Both the position numbers and the translations under genes were made by a program. Shown here one piece after another: positions 16,813 to 25,306 of a stretch of DNA of 64,000 nt (its first letter is position 1; each line of letters opens with the position of its first letter). Below the pieces are notes generated by a model that was given only the letters and a program-made list of their open reading frames with translations, did no database searches and was not told the origin of the DNA. The DNA comes from Iamia sp. SCSIO 61187. GTDB taxonomy: Bacteria > Actinomycetota > Acidimicrobiia > Acidimicrobiales > Iamiaceae. Where the stretch lies: contig NZ_CP050948.1 in assembly GCF_019443745.1 (NCBI RefSeq), forward strand, positions 124,001-188,000. Direction: 5' to 3'.

Positions 16813-18603
16813 ATGCCGGCCCACGAGCACGACAGCCCGCTGCGCGGGCTGCCGGGCCGGGTCCGGCGCTCCCGGCAGATGGCCAGCGCCGCCCGCCGCG
16901 CCGGGCTGTCGCCACCGCAGCCCCGCCACCCCAGCGCCCCCCGGGACGAGGGCGCCCTCACCACGCTCGACGCGACCATCCGGCCCGTGGCCGGCACCGG
17001 GTACCGTCGGCTCGACTGGGCGCCGGGCGAGCCCCACGTCGTGCGCGACGAGCTGGCCCGACCCGCCGCCGACCGGGCTCGGACCCGCACCTCGCTGCTC
17101 TACGTCGCCCACCACACCGACGTCCACGTGTGCGACGCCCAGTCGCCGTCCCGGCTGGAGGCGGGCGATGCCTTCGGCTGGGCCAACCCCGGCTCCGACG
17201 GCGGGCACCGCCCCCAGGAGACGCTGACCACCCAGGTGCTCGACCAGCTCGTGGTGGCCACCAACGCCGTCGCCACCAGCCCGCTGAGCGGGGCGCCGAT
17301 GGCCTGGTGCGTCCAGACGGGCGACAACGTCGACAACCGTGGCGCGGCGGAGCTGCGGTGGTTCATCGACGTCCTCGACGGGCGCCCGGTCACACCGAAC
17401 ACCGGTGCCCCCGGCCGCTACGAGGGCGTGCAGCGGTCGGGCTGGCGGGGGGCGTGGCACCCCGACCGCGCCGGGTGGGACCGTCGCTCCCGCGCCGGCT
17501 TCCCCCGCCTGCCCGGGGTGCTCGACGCCGCCGTGGCCCCGTTCACCCCGGCCGGGCTGGCGGTGCCGTGGCTGACCGTCTTCGGCAACCACGACGTGCT
17601 GTTCCAGGGCACGTTCGGCCCCAACCGGGGCGCCCGCCTCGACCTGGTCGGCGCCATGCTCGAGGCGACCGGGCGCAAGCCGGTGGGCGCCGCCGGCCTC
17701 ACGCGGGCGCTGGCGGTGGCGACGGCGTCGAAGGGCGACCCGGCCCGCTGGGAGCGGGCCGCCCGGGGCCGCTGGGTCCAAGACGTCACGCCCGACCCCG
17801 ACGCCCGCCGGCCCGTCGCCGCCGACGCCTACGTGGCCGCCCTCCTGGCCACCGACCCGGCCGACGCCGCCGGCCCGGGCCCGGTGGGGCACGGCTTCAC
17901 CGAGGGCAACGTCCTCGACGGCACGACGTGGTGGTCCCGGTGGGAGGGGCCGCACCTGCAGGTCATCGGGCTCGACACCTGCAACCACACCCACGGCGAC
18001 GGTGGCGGGATCGGGCCGGCCCAGCTGGCCTGGCTCACCGACCAGCTCCAGCGGTGCCACCGGCGCTGGCGCGACGAGCGGGGCCGGTGGGTCGAGGGGG
18101 CCGGCCCCGACCGCCTGGTCGTCCTGCTCAGCCACCACTCCACCTGGACGATGACCAACGGCGTGGAGGACGAGGCCGACCCCGGCCCCCGGGCGCTCGG
18201 CCCGGACCTGGTCGCCCTGCTCGACCGCTTCCCCAACGTCGTCCTCTGGGCGAACGGCCACACCCACCGCCACACCGTGCAGGCCCACCGCCGCGCCGAG
18301 GGCGGGGGCTGGTGGGAGCTCAACACGGCCAGCGGCATCGACTTCGGCCAGCAGGCCCGCACGGTCGAGATCTTCGCCAACGGCGACGACACCCTCTCGA
18401 TCGTCGCCACGGTCCTCGACCACCACGGCCCGCCCCGGGTGGCGCACCGGCGCGACGGCCGGTGGGACCCGGTCGAGCTGGCGTCGCTCAGCCGCGAGCT
18501 GTCGGCCAACGACGACCAGTGGGTCGACCCGCTGTTCGGGCTGGGTGCGGTCGAGGACCGCAACGTCGAGCTCGTGGTCCCGCTGCCGTTCCCGCTGGCC
18601 TGA
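16813..18603 (+). CDS. metallophosphoesterase (TIGR03767-like)
   Basis: This is a 596-residue calcineurin-like phosphoesterase. Metal-binding motifs appear in order: HHTDVHVCDAQ (motif I), QTGDNVDN (GD motif), FGNHDVL (GNHD), LLSHHST and NGHTHRH (final His motifs). The length and internal insertions fit the large actinobacterial TIGR03767 family, whose substrates are not known to me. No clear signal peptide follows ATG 16813. The same frame is open back to 15700, where a VOC domain lies, so some gene finders would report one fused protein. The convergent TetR gene lies 29 bp downstream. Confidence 0.85.
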   Translation: MPAHEHDSPLRGLPGRVRRSRQMASAARRAGLSPPQPRHPSAPRDEGALTTLDATIRPVAGTGYRRLDWAPGEPHVVRDELARPAADRARTRTSLLYVAHHTDVHVCDAQSPSRLEAGDAFGWANPGSDGGHRPQETLTTQVLDQLVVATNAVATSPLSGAPMAWCVQTGDNVDNRGAAELRWFIDVLDGRPVTPNTGAPGRYEGVQRSGWRGAWHPDRAGWDRRSRAGFPRLPGVLDAAVAPFTPAGLAVPWLTVFGNHDVLFQGTFGPNRGARLDLVGAMLEATGRKPVGAAGLTRALAVATASKGDPARWERAARGRWVQDVTPDPDARRPVAADAYVAALLATDPADAAGPGPVGHGFTEGNVLDGTTWWSRWEGPHLQVIGLDTCNHTHGDGGGIGPAQLAWLTDQLQRCHRRWRDERGRWVEGAGPDRLVVLLSHHSTWTMTNGVEDEADPGPRALGPDLVALLDRFPNVVLWANGHTHRHTVQAHRRAEGGGWWELNTASGIDFGQQARTVEIFANGDDTLSIVATVLDHHGPPRVAHRRDGRWDPVELASLSRELSANDDQWVDPLFGLGAVEDRNVELVVPLPFPLA

Positions 18604-18632
18604 CCGACGCCTGCGCCGCGGCGGGGCGCCGA

Positions 18633-19283
18633 TCAGCCCTCGGTCAGGTCGACCGGGTCGTCCACCACCTCGCACCCGGCCACCAGGGCCCGCAGCATGG
18701 CCACGGGGAGCTCGGTGTCACCGGTCCCGGTGGCGTTCACGTGCTGGCACCCGAGGTGCCCGGCGATCAGCAGCTGGGTGAAGGTGTCGACGTCGATGCC
18801 CGGGGGCGGGCGGCGCCCTTGGGCGGCCAGCAGCTCGGCCACGCCGCGCCGGAGCTCCTCGCGGAACCGGGCCCGGTGCTGCTCGACCCGCTCCTGCAGA
18901 CCGGGTGTGCGCAGCGAGTGGAGGAGGAACTCGGTGCTCAGCACGAACCAGGCCCGGTCCGGGGCCCGCATGGCGATGAGCGACTCGATGGCCTGCTCGA
19001 ACGGGCGCCCCTCCCGGTCCACGGTGGCGACCTGTTCCCGGATGAGCCCGACGGTGACGTCGATGGTGCGCTCCCACAGGGCCAGCAGGAGCTCGTCGAG
19101 GCTGGTGAAGTTGCTGTAGAACGCGCCCCGCGTGAACCCGGCGCGCCGGCAGACCTCCTCGATGGTGGTGGCCTGGAACCCGACCTCGCAGAAGGTCTGG
19201 TAGGCGGCGTCGAGCAGGCGCTGCCTCGTCTCCTCCCGGGGGGGCCGTCCCGGCGTCTCCCGGCTGTCGGTCGGTGACGACAT
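18633..19283 (-). CDS. TetR-family transcriptional regulator
   Basis: The 216-residue protein has the TetR head TRQRLLDAAYQTFCEVGFQATTIEEVCRRAGFTRGAFYSNFTS followed by an all-helical ligand domain. The ATG at 19283 is 7 nt after TACCGT, a leaderless arrangement, so I prefer it to the GTG at 19301. There is no obvious regulated enzyme beside it; the upstream divergent gene encodes an 84-residue unknown protein. Two direct copies of CCGATCCGGCGAT (19356-19368 and 19401-19413) in the intergenic region might be binding sites. Confidence 0.9.
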   Translation of the reverse strand: MSSPTDSRETPGRPPREETRQRLLDAAYQTFCEVGFQATTIEEVCRRAGFTRGAFYSNFTSLDELLLALWERTIDVTVGLIREQVATVDREGRPFEQAIESLIAMRAPDRAWFVLSTEFLLHSLRTPGLQERVEQHRARFREELRRGVAELLAAQGRRPPPGIDVDTFTQLLIAGHLGCQHVNATGTGDTELPVAMLRALVAGCEVVDDPVDLTEG

Positions 19284-19456
19284 GGTGAGGACGGTACCCA
19301 CAAGTGGGGGACGCCCATGCCCCGGAGCGTCAGCGGGGTGCGGTCACGGGTCGGCCCGATCCGGCGATGGTCACAAGCACCGGGCACCCCGTGAGCCTGT
19401 CCGATCCGGCGATCGGCGGGCCGCTTCCGCTTCTGATCGACGGGTAGCGCGGCGCC

Positions 19457-19711
19457 GTGCTGTACCTGGCGTGGGAGGAGACCGGCGAGCTCGACGGGCC
19501 GGTCGAGGGACCGTGGGAGGAGGTGGTCCGGCTCCGTCCGGGTCTCCTGCTGCTCGACAGCCCGGCGACCCGCTCGGTCGTCTACCACGCCGTCAAGCAC
19601 CAGCTCCCCGAGGGCACGGCGCTGCTGGTGGCCCCGCTGGCCGACGCCCCCAAGATGAAGGGCATGGCCGAGGGCACCGCCGCCTGGCTGCGCGACCGAC
19701 GCGGCAGCTGA
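19457..19711 (+). CDS. small conserved-looking hypothetical protein
   Basis: This 84-residue protein starts at GTG 19457, 6 nt after TAGCGC. It is an ordered alpha/beta protein with no signal peptide: VLYLAWEETG, EEVVRLRPGLLLLDS, TALLVAPLADAPKM. The pattern of buried residues argues for a real gene. I do not recognise the family. Its stop lies 2 bp before the 3' end of the convergent tRNA-Glu gene. Confidence 0.6.
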   Translation: MLYLAWEETGELDGPVEGPWEEVVRLRPGLLLLDSPATRSVVYHAVKHQLPEGTALLVAPLADAPKMKGMAEGTAAWLRDRRGS

Positions 19712-19712
19712 G

Positions 19713-19785
19713 CACCCCCGACGGGATTCGAACCCGCGTTGCCGGCTTGAAAGGCCGGTGTCCTGGGCCGCTGGACGACGGGGGC
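19713..19785 (-). tRNA. tRNA-Glu (anticodon UUC)
   Basis: On the minus strand the 73-nt sequence folds as a tRNA. The acceptor pair is GCCCCCG/CGGGGGT with discriminator G, the T arm is GCGGGTTCGAATCCCGT, and the anticodon arm is CCGGCCTTTCAAGCCGG with TTC in the loop, which reads GAA/GAG. CCA is not encoded. The D arm carries GTCCAGCGGCCCAGGAC. Confidence 0.95.
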
Positions 19786-19833
19786 CTGGCCCGCCGACGG
19801 TAGCCGCACCGGTGGTGCCGACCCCCGGGCGGA

Positions 19834-20646
19834 TCAGACGATGATGCTGCGCACGGCGAGCAGGGAGGCGACCAGGTCGGGGTCGCCGGTGGTGCGGACG
19901 GCGGCGGGCGCCACCGCCAGGCCCGTCAGCTGGCGCCAGGCCGTCTCGGCGTCGAGCGCCAGGGTCGCCGAGGGGGCGGCCGGCCGTCCCTCGTCGAGGT
20001 CCCAGCCGTCGGCGTCCCGGCGCACCGTCCACCACTGGTCGCCGAGCGCCACGCCGACGGTCGTCCGCTCCGGTGCCGGGCCCAGCTGGGCGGGCACGGC
20101 CCACGCGAAGGTGCGCAGGACCTCGGCCCGGACCGGGTCGGCGCCCTCGGGTGGCGGCCGGCCGACGGCGTCGGCGATGTGGCGGCCGTGGACCCACCGC
20201 TCGGTCAGCTCCCGGGCCACGTCGAGCCATCGGGGGGCGGCGCCGCCGGCCCAGCTCACGTGGGACGGCGCGCCGAGGTCGACGGTGGCCAGGTGGCGGT
20301 CCACCTCGGCTCCGGACCAGCGCAGGAGGTCGGTCACGACCCGGCGGCTCAGCCCGGCGGCGCCGACGACCCAGCGCTCGTTCTTGGCGTCGAGGGCGGC
20401 GACGAACGCCTCGGGCGGACCGTCGACGGGGATGAGGCCCGACCGGTCTCCGTCGCGCTGGCGGGACAGGAGGCCGAGGTCGTCGTCGAGGAGGTGTCGG
20501 GCCACGTCGCCCACCCGCCAGTGGCCGGCCTCGGTCGGCGCCGCCCACGCCGTGTCGTCGAGGGCGTCGAGCACGGCCACCAGGTCGGCCCGCCCGGCCG
20601 TGAGCAGCGACCGCACGTCGCGCACCGGTGCCTCACCCAGCCGCAC
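19834..20646 (-). CDS. maleylpyruvate isomerase family, mycothiol-dependent enzyme
   Basis: The 270-residue protein has the DinB-like N-terminal four-helix bundle of the mycothiol-dependent maleylpyruvate isomerase family (WRVGDVARHLLDDDLGLL with a His in the metal-site position, then LTERWVHGRHIADAVGRP carrying further His residues) and the family's C-terminal beta domain. Proteins of this group use or resemble mycothiol transferases; the substrate here is unknown. GTG 20646 has GGAGGCGCC directly upstream. It lies 8 bp after the DUF2017 gene on the same strand. Confidence 0.8.
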   Translation of the reverse strand: MRLGEAPVRDVRSLLTAGRADLVAVLDALDDTAWAAPTEAGHWRVGDVARHLLDDDLGLLSRQRDGDRSGLIPVDGPPEAFVAALDAKNERWVVGAAGLSRRVVTDLLRWSGAEVDRHLATVDLGAPSHVSWAGGAAPRWLDVARELTERWVHGRHIADAVGRPPPEGADPVRAEVLRTFAWAVPAQLGPAPERTTVGVALGDQWWTVRRDADGWDLDEGRPAAPSATLALDAETAWRQLTGLAVAPAAVRTTGDPDLVASLLAVRSIIV

Positions 20647-20654
20647 GGCGCCTC

Positions 20655-21173
20655 CTAGTCGAGCGCCTCGACGGCGTGGTGGAGGAGGTAGCCGAGCACC
20701 TCGTAGACCTGCCACATGTGGACCAGGCGCACGGCCTCGTCGCGGCGGGCGGGGTCGGCGGTGGGGTCCTGGGCCACGGCCCAGGCCCGCTCCAGCGTGG
20801 TGGCCTCGTGCTCCTCGTCGCCGTCGACGTCGAGCCGCTCGGCCAGCACCAGGCGGAGGGCGTTGACGCCCTGGACCCACGCCACGAGCTGGTCCTCGGT
20901 GAGCGGCTCGCCGCCCGCGGTGCGCACCACCTCGAGGGCGGCGCGCCGGGCGTCGCGGAGCCGCCCGCCCTGCTCGATCTCCCACGCCGCCTCGGCCAGC
21001 ACGTCGTCGGTGTGGGCCGGGGGGAAGAGGCGGCGCAGCCCCCGGTCCGCCGACGGGTCGTCGAGAAGGGGGTCCAGCTGGTCGACGAGGGCGGTGAGCA
21101 GCCCGGTCATGGCGTCGTCGAGGCGGAGCACGTAGGTCCCGTCGCGCTTGCGGGCCACCGGCTTGCGGGCCAC
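20655..21173 (-). CDS. DUF2017 family protein
   Basis: This 172-residue protein is mainly helical and has the DUF2017 pattern: a DDAMTGLLTALVDQLDPLL helix, RRLFPPAHTDD, and a C-terminal HMWQVYEVLGYLLHHAVEALD helix. DUF2017 genes commonly follow clpS in actinobacteria, as here (12 bp downstream of clpS). This suggests a link to ClpS-dependent proteolysis, but no biochemical role is known to me. Start GTG 21173 has GGGAG upstream. Confidence 0.85.
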   Translation of the reverse strand: MARKPVARKRDGTYVLRLDDAMTGLLTALVDQLDPLLDDPSADRGLRRLFPPAHTDDVLAEAAWEIEQGGRLRDARRAALEVVRTAGGEPLTEDQLVAWVQGVNALRLVLAERLDVDGDEEHEATTLERAWAVAQDPTADPARRDEAVRLVHMWQVYEVLGYLLHHAVEALD

Positions 21174-21185
21174 GTCAGGCTCCCG

Positions 21186-21479
21186 TCACGGCTGCTGCTC
21201 CATGGTGGCCCACAGCCCGTGCTCGTGGAGGCGGAACACGTCGAGCTCGGCCTTCTCCCGGGGTCCGGACGAGACGACGGCCCGGCCCTCGTGGTGGACC
21301 TGGAGCATCAGGTGGTTGGCCTTGTCCTTGGAGAAGCCGAACAGCTTGCGGAACACCCACGCCACGTACTGCATGAGGTTGACCGGGTCGTCCCACACGA
21401 TCACCTGCCACGGCCGGTCGAGCTCGACGTCCTGGTCGAGGTCCGGCTCCATGACCTCCAGGGGCGCGGTCTCGGACAT
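21186..21479 (-). CDS. clpS: ATP-dependent Clp protease adaptor ClpS
   Basis: The 97-residue protein delivers N-end-rule substrates to ClpAP/ClpCP. It has the ClpS core: [21 protein letters not shown] (the DDPVN/TxxYV motif, with N-degron pocket residues), [21 protein letters not shown] and a final [16 protein letters not shown] 21479 is preceded by GGGAGG and lies 2 bp from the stop of ctaA, so it may be transcribed with ctaA, followed by DUF2017. Confidence 0.95.
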   Translation of the reverse strand: MSETAPLEVMEPDLDQDVELDRPWQVIVWDDPVNLMQYVAWVFRKLFGFSKDKANHLMLQVHHEGRAVVSSGPREKAELDVFRLHEHGLWATMEQQP

Positions 21480-21481
21480 GG

Positions 21482-22462
21482 TCAGCCTCCCGCGGGGACG
21501 GCGGCCGACGGGTCGAGCGCGGCGGACCCGAGCGGCGGGAGCCGGGCGGGCAGGGGCTCGGTCAGGGTCAGGTAGAGCCGCAGCGTCGCCGCCCACACCA
21601 GCATCGACCCCAGGACGTGCAGGCCGACGAGCAGCTCGGGCACCCCGGTGGCGTACTGCAGGTACCCCAGACCGCCCTGGAGGACCACGACGGTCAGCAG
21701 GGCGGTGGCCCGCTCCATCCCCGTGGGCCCGACCATCTCGCGCCGCATGCGCACGAGCAGGGCGACGAGCACCGCCAGGAACACCCACGTCACGGCGCTG
21801 TGGATCATGGCGACGCCCCGCACCGACAGCCACTCGAGCCGCTCGGCCTCCTCGTCGCCGGCGTGGGGGCCGGTGCCGGTGACCACGGTCCCGGCCAGCA
21901 TGACCGCCGCCGCCATGGCGATGGTCGCCCGCCCGAGGCGCACCACCGCCGGCCCGGCCAGGGCGTAGGCCCGCTCGGGCCGGCCGTCGTCACCATCGGG
22001 CCGGGAGGCGCGGTGGTGGAGGACGACGGCGTTGGCCACGAGGACCGCCGAGACGAGGAAGTGGCCCTGCACGGTGATGGGGTGGACGTGCATGCGCACG
22101 ACGACGGCGCCGAGGACGATCTGGGCCAGGACGCCCGCCACCAGCCCCCACGACAGGAGGGTCAGGTCGCGCCGGCGGGGCACCCGGCGCAGCGAGCCGA
22201 GGACGGCGAGGGCCACGGCGACCGACACCGCACCGGTGATCATCCGGTTGGCGAACTCGATCCAGGGGTTCCACGACGACTCCCCGTGGGGCACGAACTG
22301 CCCCGGCTCGCAGCCCGGCCACGACGAGCATCCCAACCCCGAGCCGGTCAGCCGGACCCCGGCCCCGGTGACCACGATGACGACCAGGGACCAGAGCGCG
22401 ACGGACGTGATGCGCCGGTAGCTGGTGGGAGAGAGGGCGGGGGCGCGGTCCATCACGGCCAC
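21482..22462 (-). CDS. ctaA: heme A synthase (CtaA/COX15)
   Basis: This membrane enzyme of about 327 residues oxidises heme O to heme A for the oxidase encoded on the opposite strand. Eight hydrophobic helices carry the conserved His residues: [11 protein letters not shown] (E-x-x-N/H region), [25 protein letters not shown] and [12 protein letters not shown] paired Cys loop ([12 protein letters not shown]) matches the actinobacterial and Bacillus-type enzymes. The GTG at 22462 is 6 nt after TACCCT and fits a leaderless start; ATG 22453 is the alternative. It is divergent from ctaB. Confidence 0.92.
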   Translation of the reverse strand: MAVMDRAPALSPTSYRRITSVALWSLVVIVVTGAGVRLTGSGLGCSSWPGCEPGQFVPHGESSWNPWIEFANRMITGAVSVAVALAVLGSLRRVPRRRDLTLLSWGLVAGVLAQIVLGAVVVRMHVHPITVQGHFLVSAVLVANAVVLHHRASRPDGDDGRPERAYALAGPAVVRLGRATIAMAAAVMLAGTVVTGTGPHAGDEEAERLEWLSVRGVAMIHSAVTWVFLAVLVALLVRMRREMVGPTGMERATALLTVVVLQGGLGYLQYATGVPELLVGLHVLGSMLVWAATLRLYLTLTEPLPARLPPLGSAALDPSAAVPAGG

Positions 22463-22468
22463 CCCCAG

Positions 22469-22553
22469 AGGGTACGGCCGGACCCGGTCCGACACCCAAG
22501 GCGGGAAGAACTCGTCGTCCCCTTTGGCCCCCTCCGGGAGGCGGCCGTAGTCT
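22469..22553. promoter_or_regulatory. divergent leaderless promoters of ctaA and ctaB
   Basis: TACCCT on the minus strand (22469-22474) precedes the ctaA GTG by 6 nt. TAGTCT on the plus strand (22548-22553) precedes the ctaB GTG by 7 nt. Both genes of heme A synthesis therefore appear to fire from one 98-bp region. Confidence 0.55.
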
Positions 22554-22560
22554 CGCCGCT

Positions 22561-23574
22561 GTGACCCCGCCCGCCCACGGTGCCGCTGCCGTCTCGCCCC
22601 TGCCGGGGCGCGGCGCCGCGGTCCCCTCGCGGCTGCGGGTCGTCGCCGGGCCGGCGACGCCCGTCGACGGCGGTGGTCAGCCCGCCGAGGCGCCGGCCCC
22701 GACCCGGTCGAAGGCCGCCGCCTACCTCGCCCTGACCAAGCCGCGCATCATCGAGCTGCTCCTGGTCACCACGGTCCCGGTCCAGGTCGTGGCCACCCGG
22801 GGCCTGCCCAGCGGGTGGCTGGTGCTCTGGACCGTGCTCGGCGGCGCCCTCGCCGCCGGCGGGGCCAACACCTTCAACATGGTGGTGGACCGCGACATCG
22901 ACCGGCTGATGGAGCGGACCAAGAAGCGCCCGCTGGTCACCGGCGAGATCACGCCCCGCGCCGCCATGGTGTTCGCCCTGACCCTCGAGGTCGCCGCCTT
23001 CGCCCTGCTGTGGGGTGCCGTCAACCTGCTCTCGGCCGTGCTCGCGGTGTCGGCCACCCTCTTCTACGTCTTCGTCTACACGCTCTGGCTGAAGCGGACG
23101 TCGACCCAGAACATCGTCATCGGCGGGGCCGCCGGAGCCGTCCCCACGCTGGTGGGCTGGTCGTCGGTGACCGGGTCGCTGGGCTGGGCGCCGTGGATCC
23201 TGTTCGCCGTCATCTTCGTGTGGACGCCGCCCCACTTCTGGTGCCTTGCCGTCCGCTACCGGGACGACTACGCCGCCGCCGACGTCCCCATGCTCCCCGT
23301 GGTGTCGAGCATGCGCGCCGTCACCGTGCGGATCATCGCCTACACCGCTCTGCTCTGGGCCCTCACCCTCGTCTTCGCCCCGGTGGCGGACATGGGAGCC
23401 CTCTACCTCGTCGCCGCCGTGGTGCTCGGCGCGGCCTACCTCGGGCTCACCGTGCAGCTCCACCGCACGCCCGACGCGGCCAAGGCCATGCGCCTGTTCC
23501 ACTGGTCGATCACCTACGTCACCCTGCTGTTCGGGGCCATGGCCCTCGACCAGCTGCTGGCCGGTGCGGCGTGA
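22561..23574 (+). CDS. ctaB: protoheme IX farnesyltransferase (heme O synthase)
   Basis: The 337-residue UbiA-family prenyltransferase has about nine helices. Prenyl-diphosphate-binding motifs are seen in NTFNMVVDRDIDRLMERTKKRP (the N-x-x-x-D-x-x-x-D type) and in YRDDYAAADVPMLPVV. It farnesylates protoheme to heme O, the substrate of CtaA. An N-terminal extension of about 50 Pro/Ala-rich residues precedes LALTKPRIIELLLVTTV. It heads the oxidase operon. Confidence 0.95.
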   Translation: MTPPAHGAAAVSPLPGRGAAVPSRLRVVAGPATPVDGGGQPAEAPAPTRSKAAAYLALTKPRIIELLLVTTVPVQVVATRGLPSGWLVLWTVLGGALAAGGANTFNMVVDRDIDRLMERTKKRPLVTGEITPRAAMVFALTLEVAAFALLWGAVNLLSAVLAVSATLFYVFVYTLWLKRTSTQNIVIGGAAGAVPTLVGWSSVTGSLGWAPWILFAVIFVWTPPHFWCLAVRYRDDYAAADVPMLPVVSSMRAVTVRIIAYTALLWALTLVFAPVADMGALYLVAAVVLGAAYLGLTVQLHRTPDAAKAMRLFHWSITYVTLLFGAMALDQLLAGAA

Positions 23575-23710
23575 CCGGCGACGAGTCCCCGTCCCTTTGT
23601 CGGCCCGAGAGGGTGCCCGTGTATTGTCCCGCAGCGATAGGCACTGTCTCCCCACCGAGTGGCGCCCCGTCCTTCATGCGGTGGACGCCCCCTCCGAGGT
23701 CCACCCGTCG

Positions 23711-25306
23711 ATGACAGCAACCCAAGCCCCGCCCGAGGCCGTCGCCCCGGGGAGCACCGCCCCCCCTGCGAGCCGCGTGGCCACCCCGCGCGGCCTGGCC
23801 GGGGTCCTCGGCTCGTCCGACCACAAGGTCGTCGGCCGGCTCTACGTCGGCGCCGCCCTGCTCCTGGGCCTGATCTCCGGCGTCGCCGGGATCCTCGGGG
23901 GCATCGACCGCATCGACGGGACGTTCGGCAACACGATCCTCGACGGCGACACCGCCCCCCAGGTGATCAGCTTCCACGCCACGTCGGCCACGCTCCTCTT
24001 CCTGCTCCCCGCCCTGCTGGGTCTGGCCATGGTGGTCGTCCCGCTGCAGGTGGGCGCCCGGGCGATCGCCTTCCCCCGGGCCGCGGCGGCCTCGTTCTGG
24101 ACCTTCCTCTTCGGTGCCGGCCTCACCGTCACCGCCTACGCCATCGACGGCGGGCCCGGTGGCGGTCGCGCTGACGCCGTCGACCTGTGGGCCGCCTCGA
24201 CCGGGCTGACGATCGTCGGCCTGCTGCTCGGGTCGATCTGCGTGGCCACCACCGTGCTGGCCGTCCGGGCCGAGGGCATGAGCCTCGAGCGGGTGCCCAT
24301 GCTCGCCTGGTCGCTGCTGTGCTCCACCGTGATCTGGCTGCTGACCCTGCCGGTGATGCTGGCGCTGCTGATCATCCTGTACGTCGACCACCGCAACGGC
24401 CAGCAGTTCCTCGGCGGGCTCGGCCCCGACATGGCCGAGCAGGTCGCCTGGCTGGGGCGCCAGCCGCAGGTCTACGCCGCCGCCATCCCGGTGCTCGGGG
24501 TGGTGCTCGACGCCGCCGCCACCGCCGGCCGGACCCGTCTCCCCAACCGGGGGGCGGCGATGGGCGCCATCGGCGCGTTCGCGGTCCTCGGCATCGGCGC
24601 CTTCGCCCTCACCGCCATCTCCCCGGAGGTGGCCCAGCAGCCCGTCACCAAGGGCATGGCCCTCCTCGCGCCCCTGCCGGTCCTGGCCGTGCTCGGGCTG
24701 GTCGGCCTCAGCCTCCGGGGCGGCCGGCCCCGGCCCACCAGCGGCCTCGTCGGCGGCGTCCTCGCCACCTTGGTCCTCCTGCTCGCCACGCTCGTCGGCG
24801 CCGCCACCGCGTTCGAGGGGGCGCTCGAGCTGGCCGGCACCCAGTGGGTCACCGCCCAGTCGCACCTCACGCTCGTCGCCGCCACCATCGCCCTCGTGGC
24901 CGGCCTCTACCACTGGTCGACCAAGGTCCTCGGCCGGGTCGCCACCGAGGCGGCCGGCCGCACCGCACCGCTCGTCCTCGCCCTCGGCGCCCTGGTCCTG
25001 GCCGTGCCCGAGGCCCTGTCCGGCCTCCTCGGCGAGGGCGACGAGGCCGTCACCGGGATCGAGGCCATGAACGCGGTGGCCGTGGCCGGCGCCGGGCTCG
25101 TCCTGCTCGGTGGGCTGCTGGCCGTCGCCGGCCTGGCCGGCCGCCCGGGCCGCGACGAGCCCGCCGACCCGTGGGGCGGCCACACCCTGGAGTGGGCCAC
25201 CGCCTCGCCCCCTCCGTTCGCCAACTTCGACGGCCCGGTCCCGGCCGTCACCTCGGCCGAGCCGCTGCTCGCCCCGACGACTCCCGACGACGAGGACGGC
25301 GCCTGA
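23711..25306 (+). CDS. degenerate cytochrome oxidase subunit I paralogue without the binuclear centre
   Basis: This 531-residue protein has about 13 helices and clear similarity to CtaD in its first third: SSDHKVVGRLYVGAALLLGL, SFHATSATLLFLLPALLGL and VVPLQVGARAIAFPRAAA. His89 matches the low-spin heme ligand. The Cu-B/heme a3 site is gone: HPEVY of active oxidases is QPQVY (251-255), no His occurs between 255 and 385 where the His-His pair should be, and HFH is QSH (383-385), keeping only the second heme a ligand. It cannot reduce O2 in the usual way and might bind one low-spin heme. It ends in TGATG, overlapping the next gene. Confidence 0.85.
   Translation: MTATQAPPEAVAPGSTAPPASRVATPRGLAGVLGSSDHKVVGRLYVGAALLLGLISGVAGILGGIDRIDGTFGNTILDGDTAPQVISFHATSATLLFLLPALLGLAMVVVPLQVGARAIAFPRAAAASFWTFLFGAGLTVTAYAIDGGPGGGRADAVDLWAASTGLTIVGLLLGSICVATTVLAVRAEGMSLERVPMLAWSLLCSTVIWLLTLPVMLALLIILYVDHRNGQQFLGGLGPDMAEQVAWLGRQPQVYAAAIPVLGVVLDAAATAGRTRLPNRGAAMGAIGAFAVLGIGAFALTAISPEVAQQPVTKGMALLAPLPVLAVLGLVGLSLRGGRPRPTSGLVGGVLATLVLLLATLVGAATAFEGALELAGTQWVTAQSHLTLVAATIALVAGLYHWSTKVLGRVATEAAGRTAPLVLALGALVLAVPEALSGLLGEGDEAVTGIEAMNAVAVAGAGLVLLGGLLAVAGLAGRPGRDEPADPWGGHTLEWATASPPPFANFDGPVPAVTSAEPLLAPTTPDDEDGA

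Noticed and set aside
23711-25306. Annotation as an active cbb3- or aa3-type oxidase subunit I
   Set aside because: Cu-B and high-spin heme ligands are replaced or absent, while the genuine catalytic subunit lies at 28117-30147.
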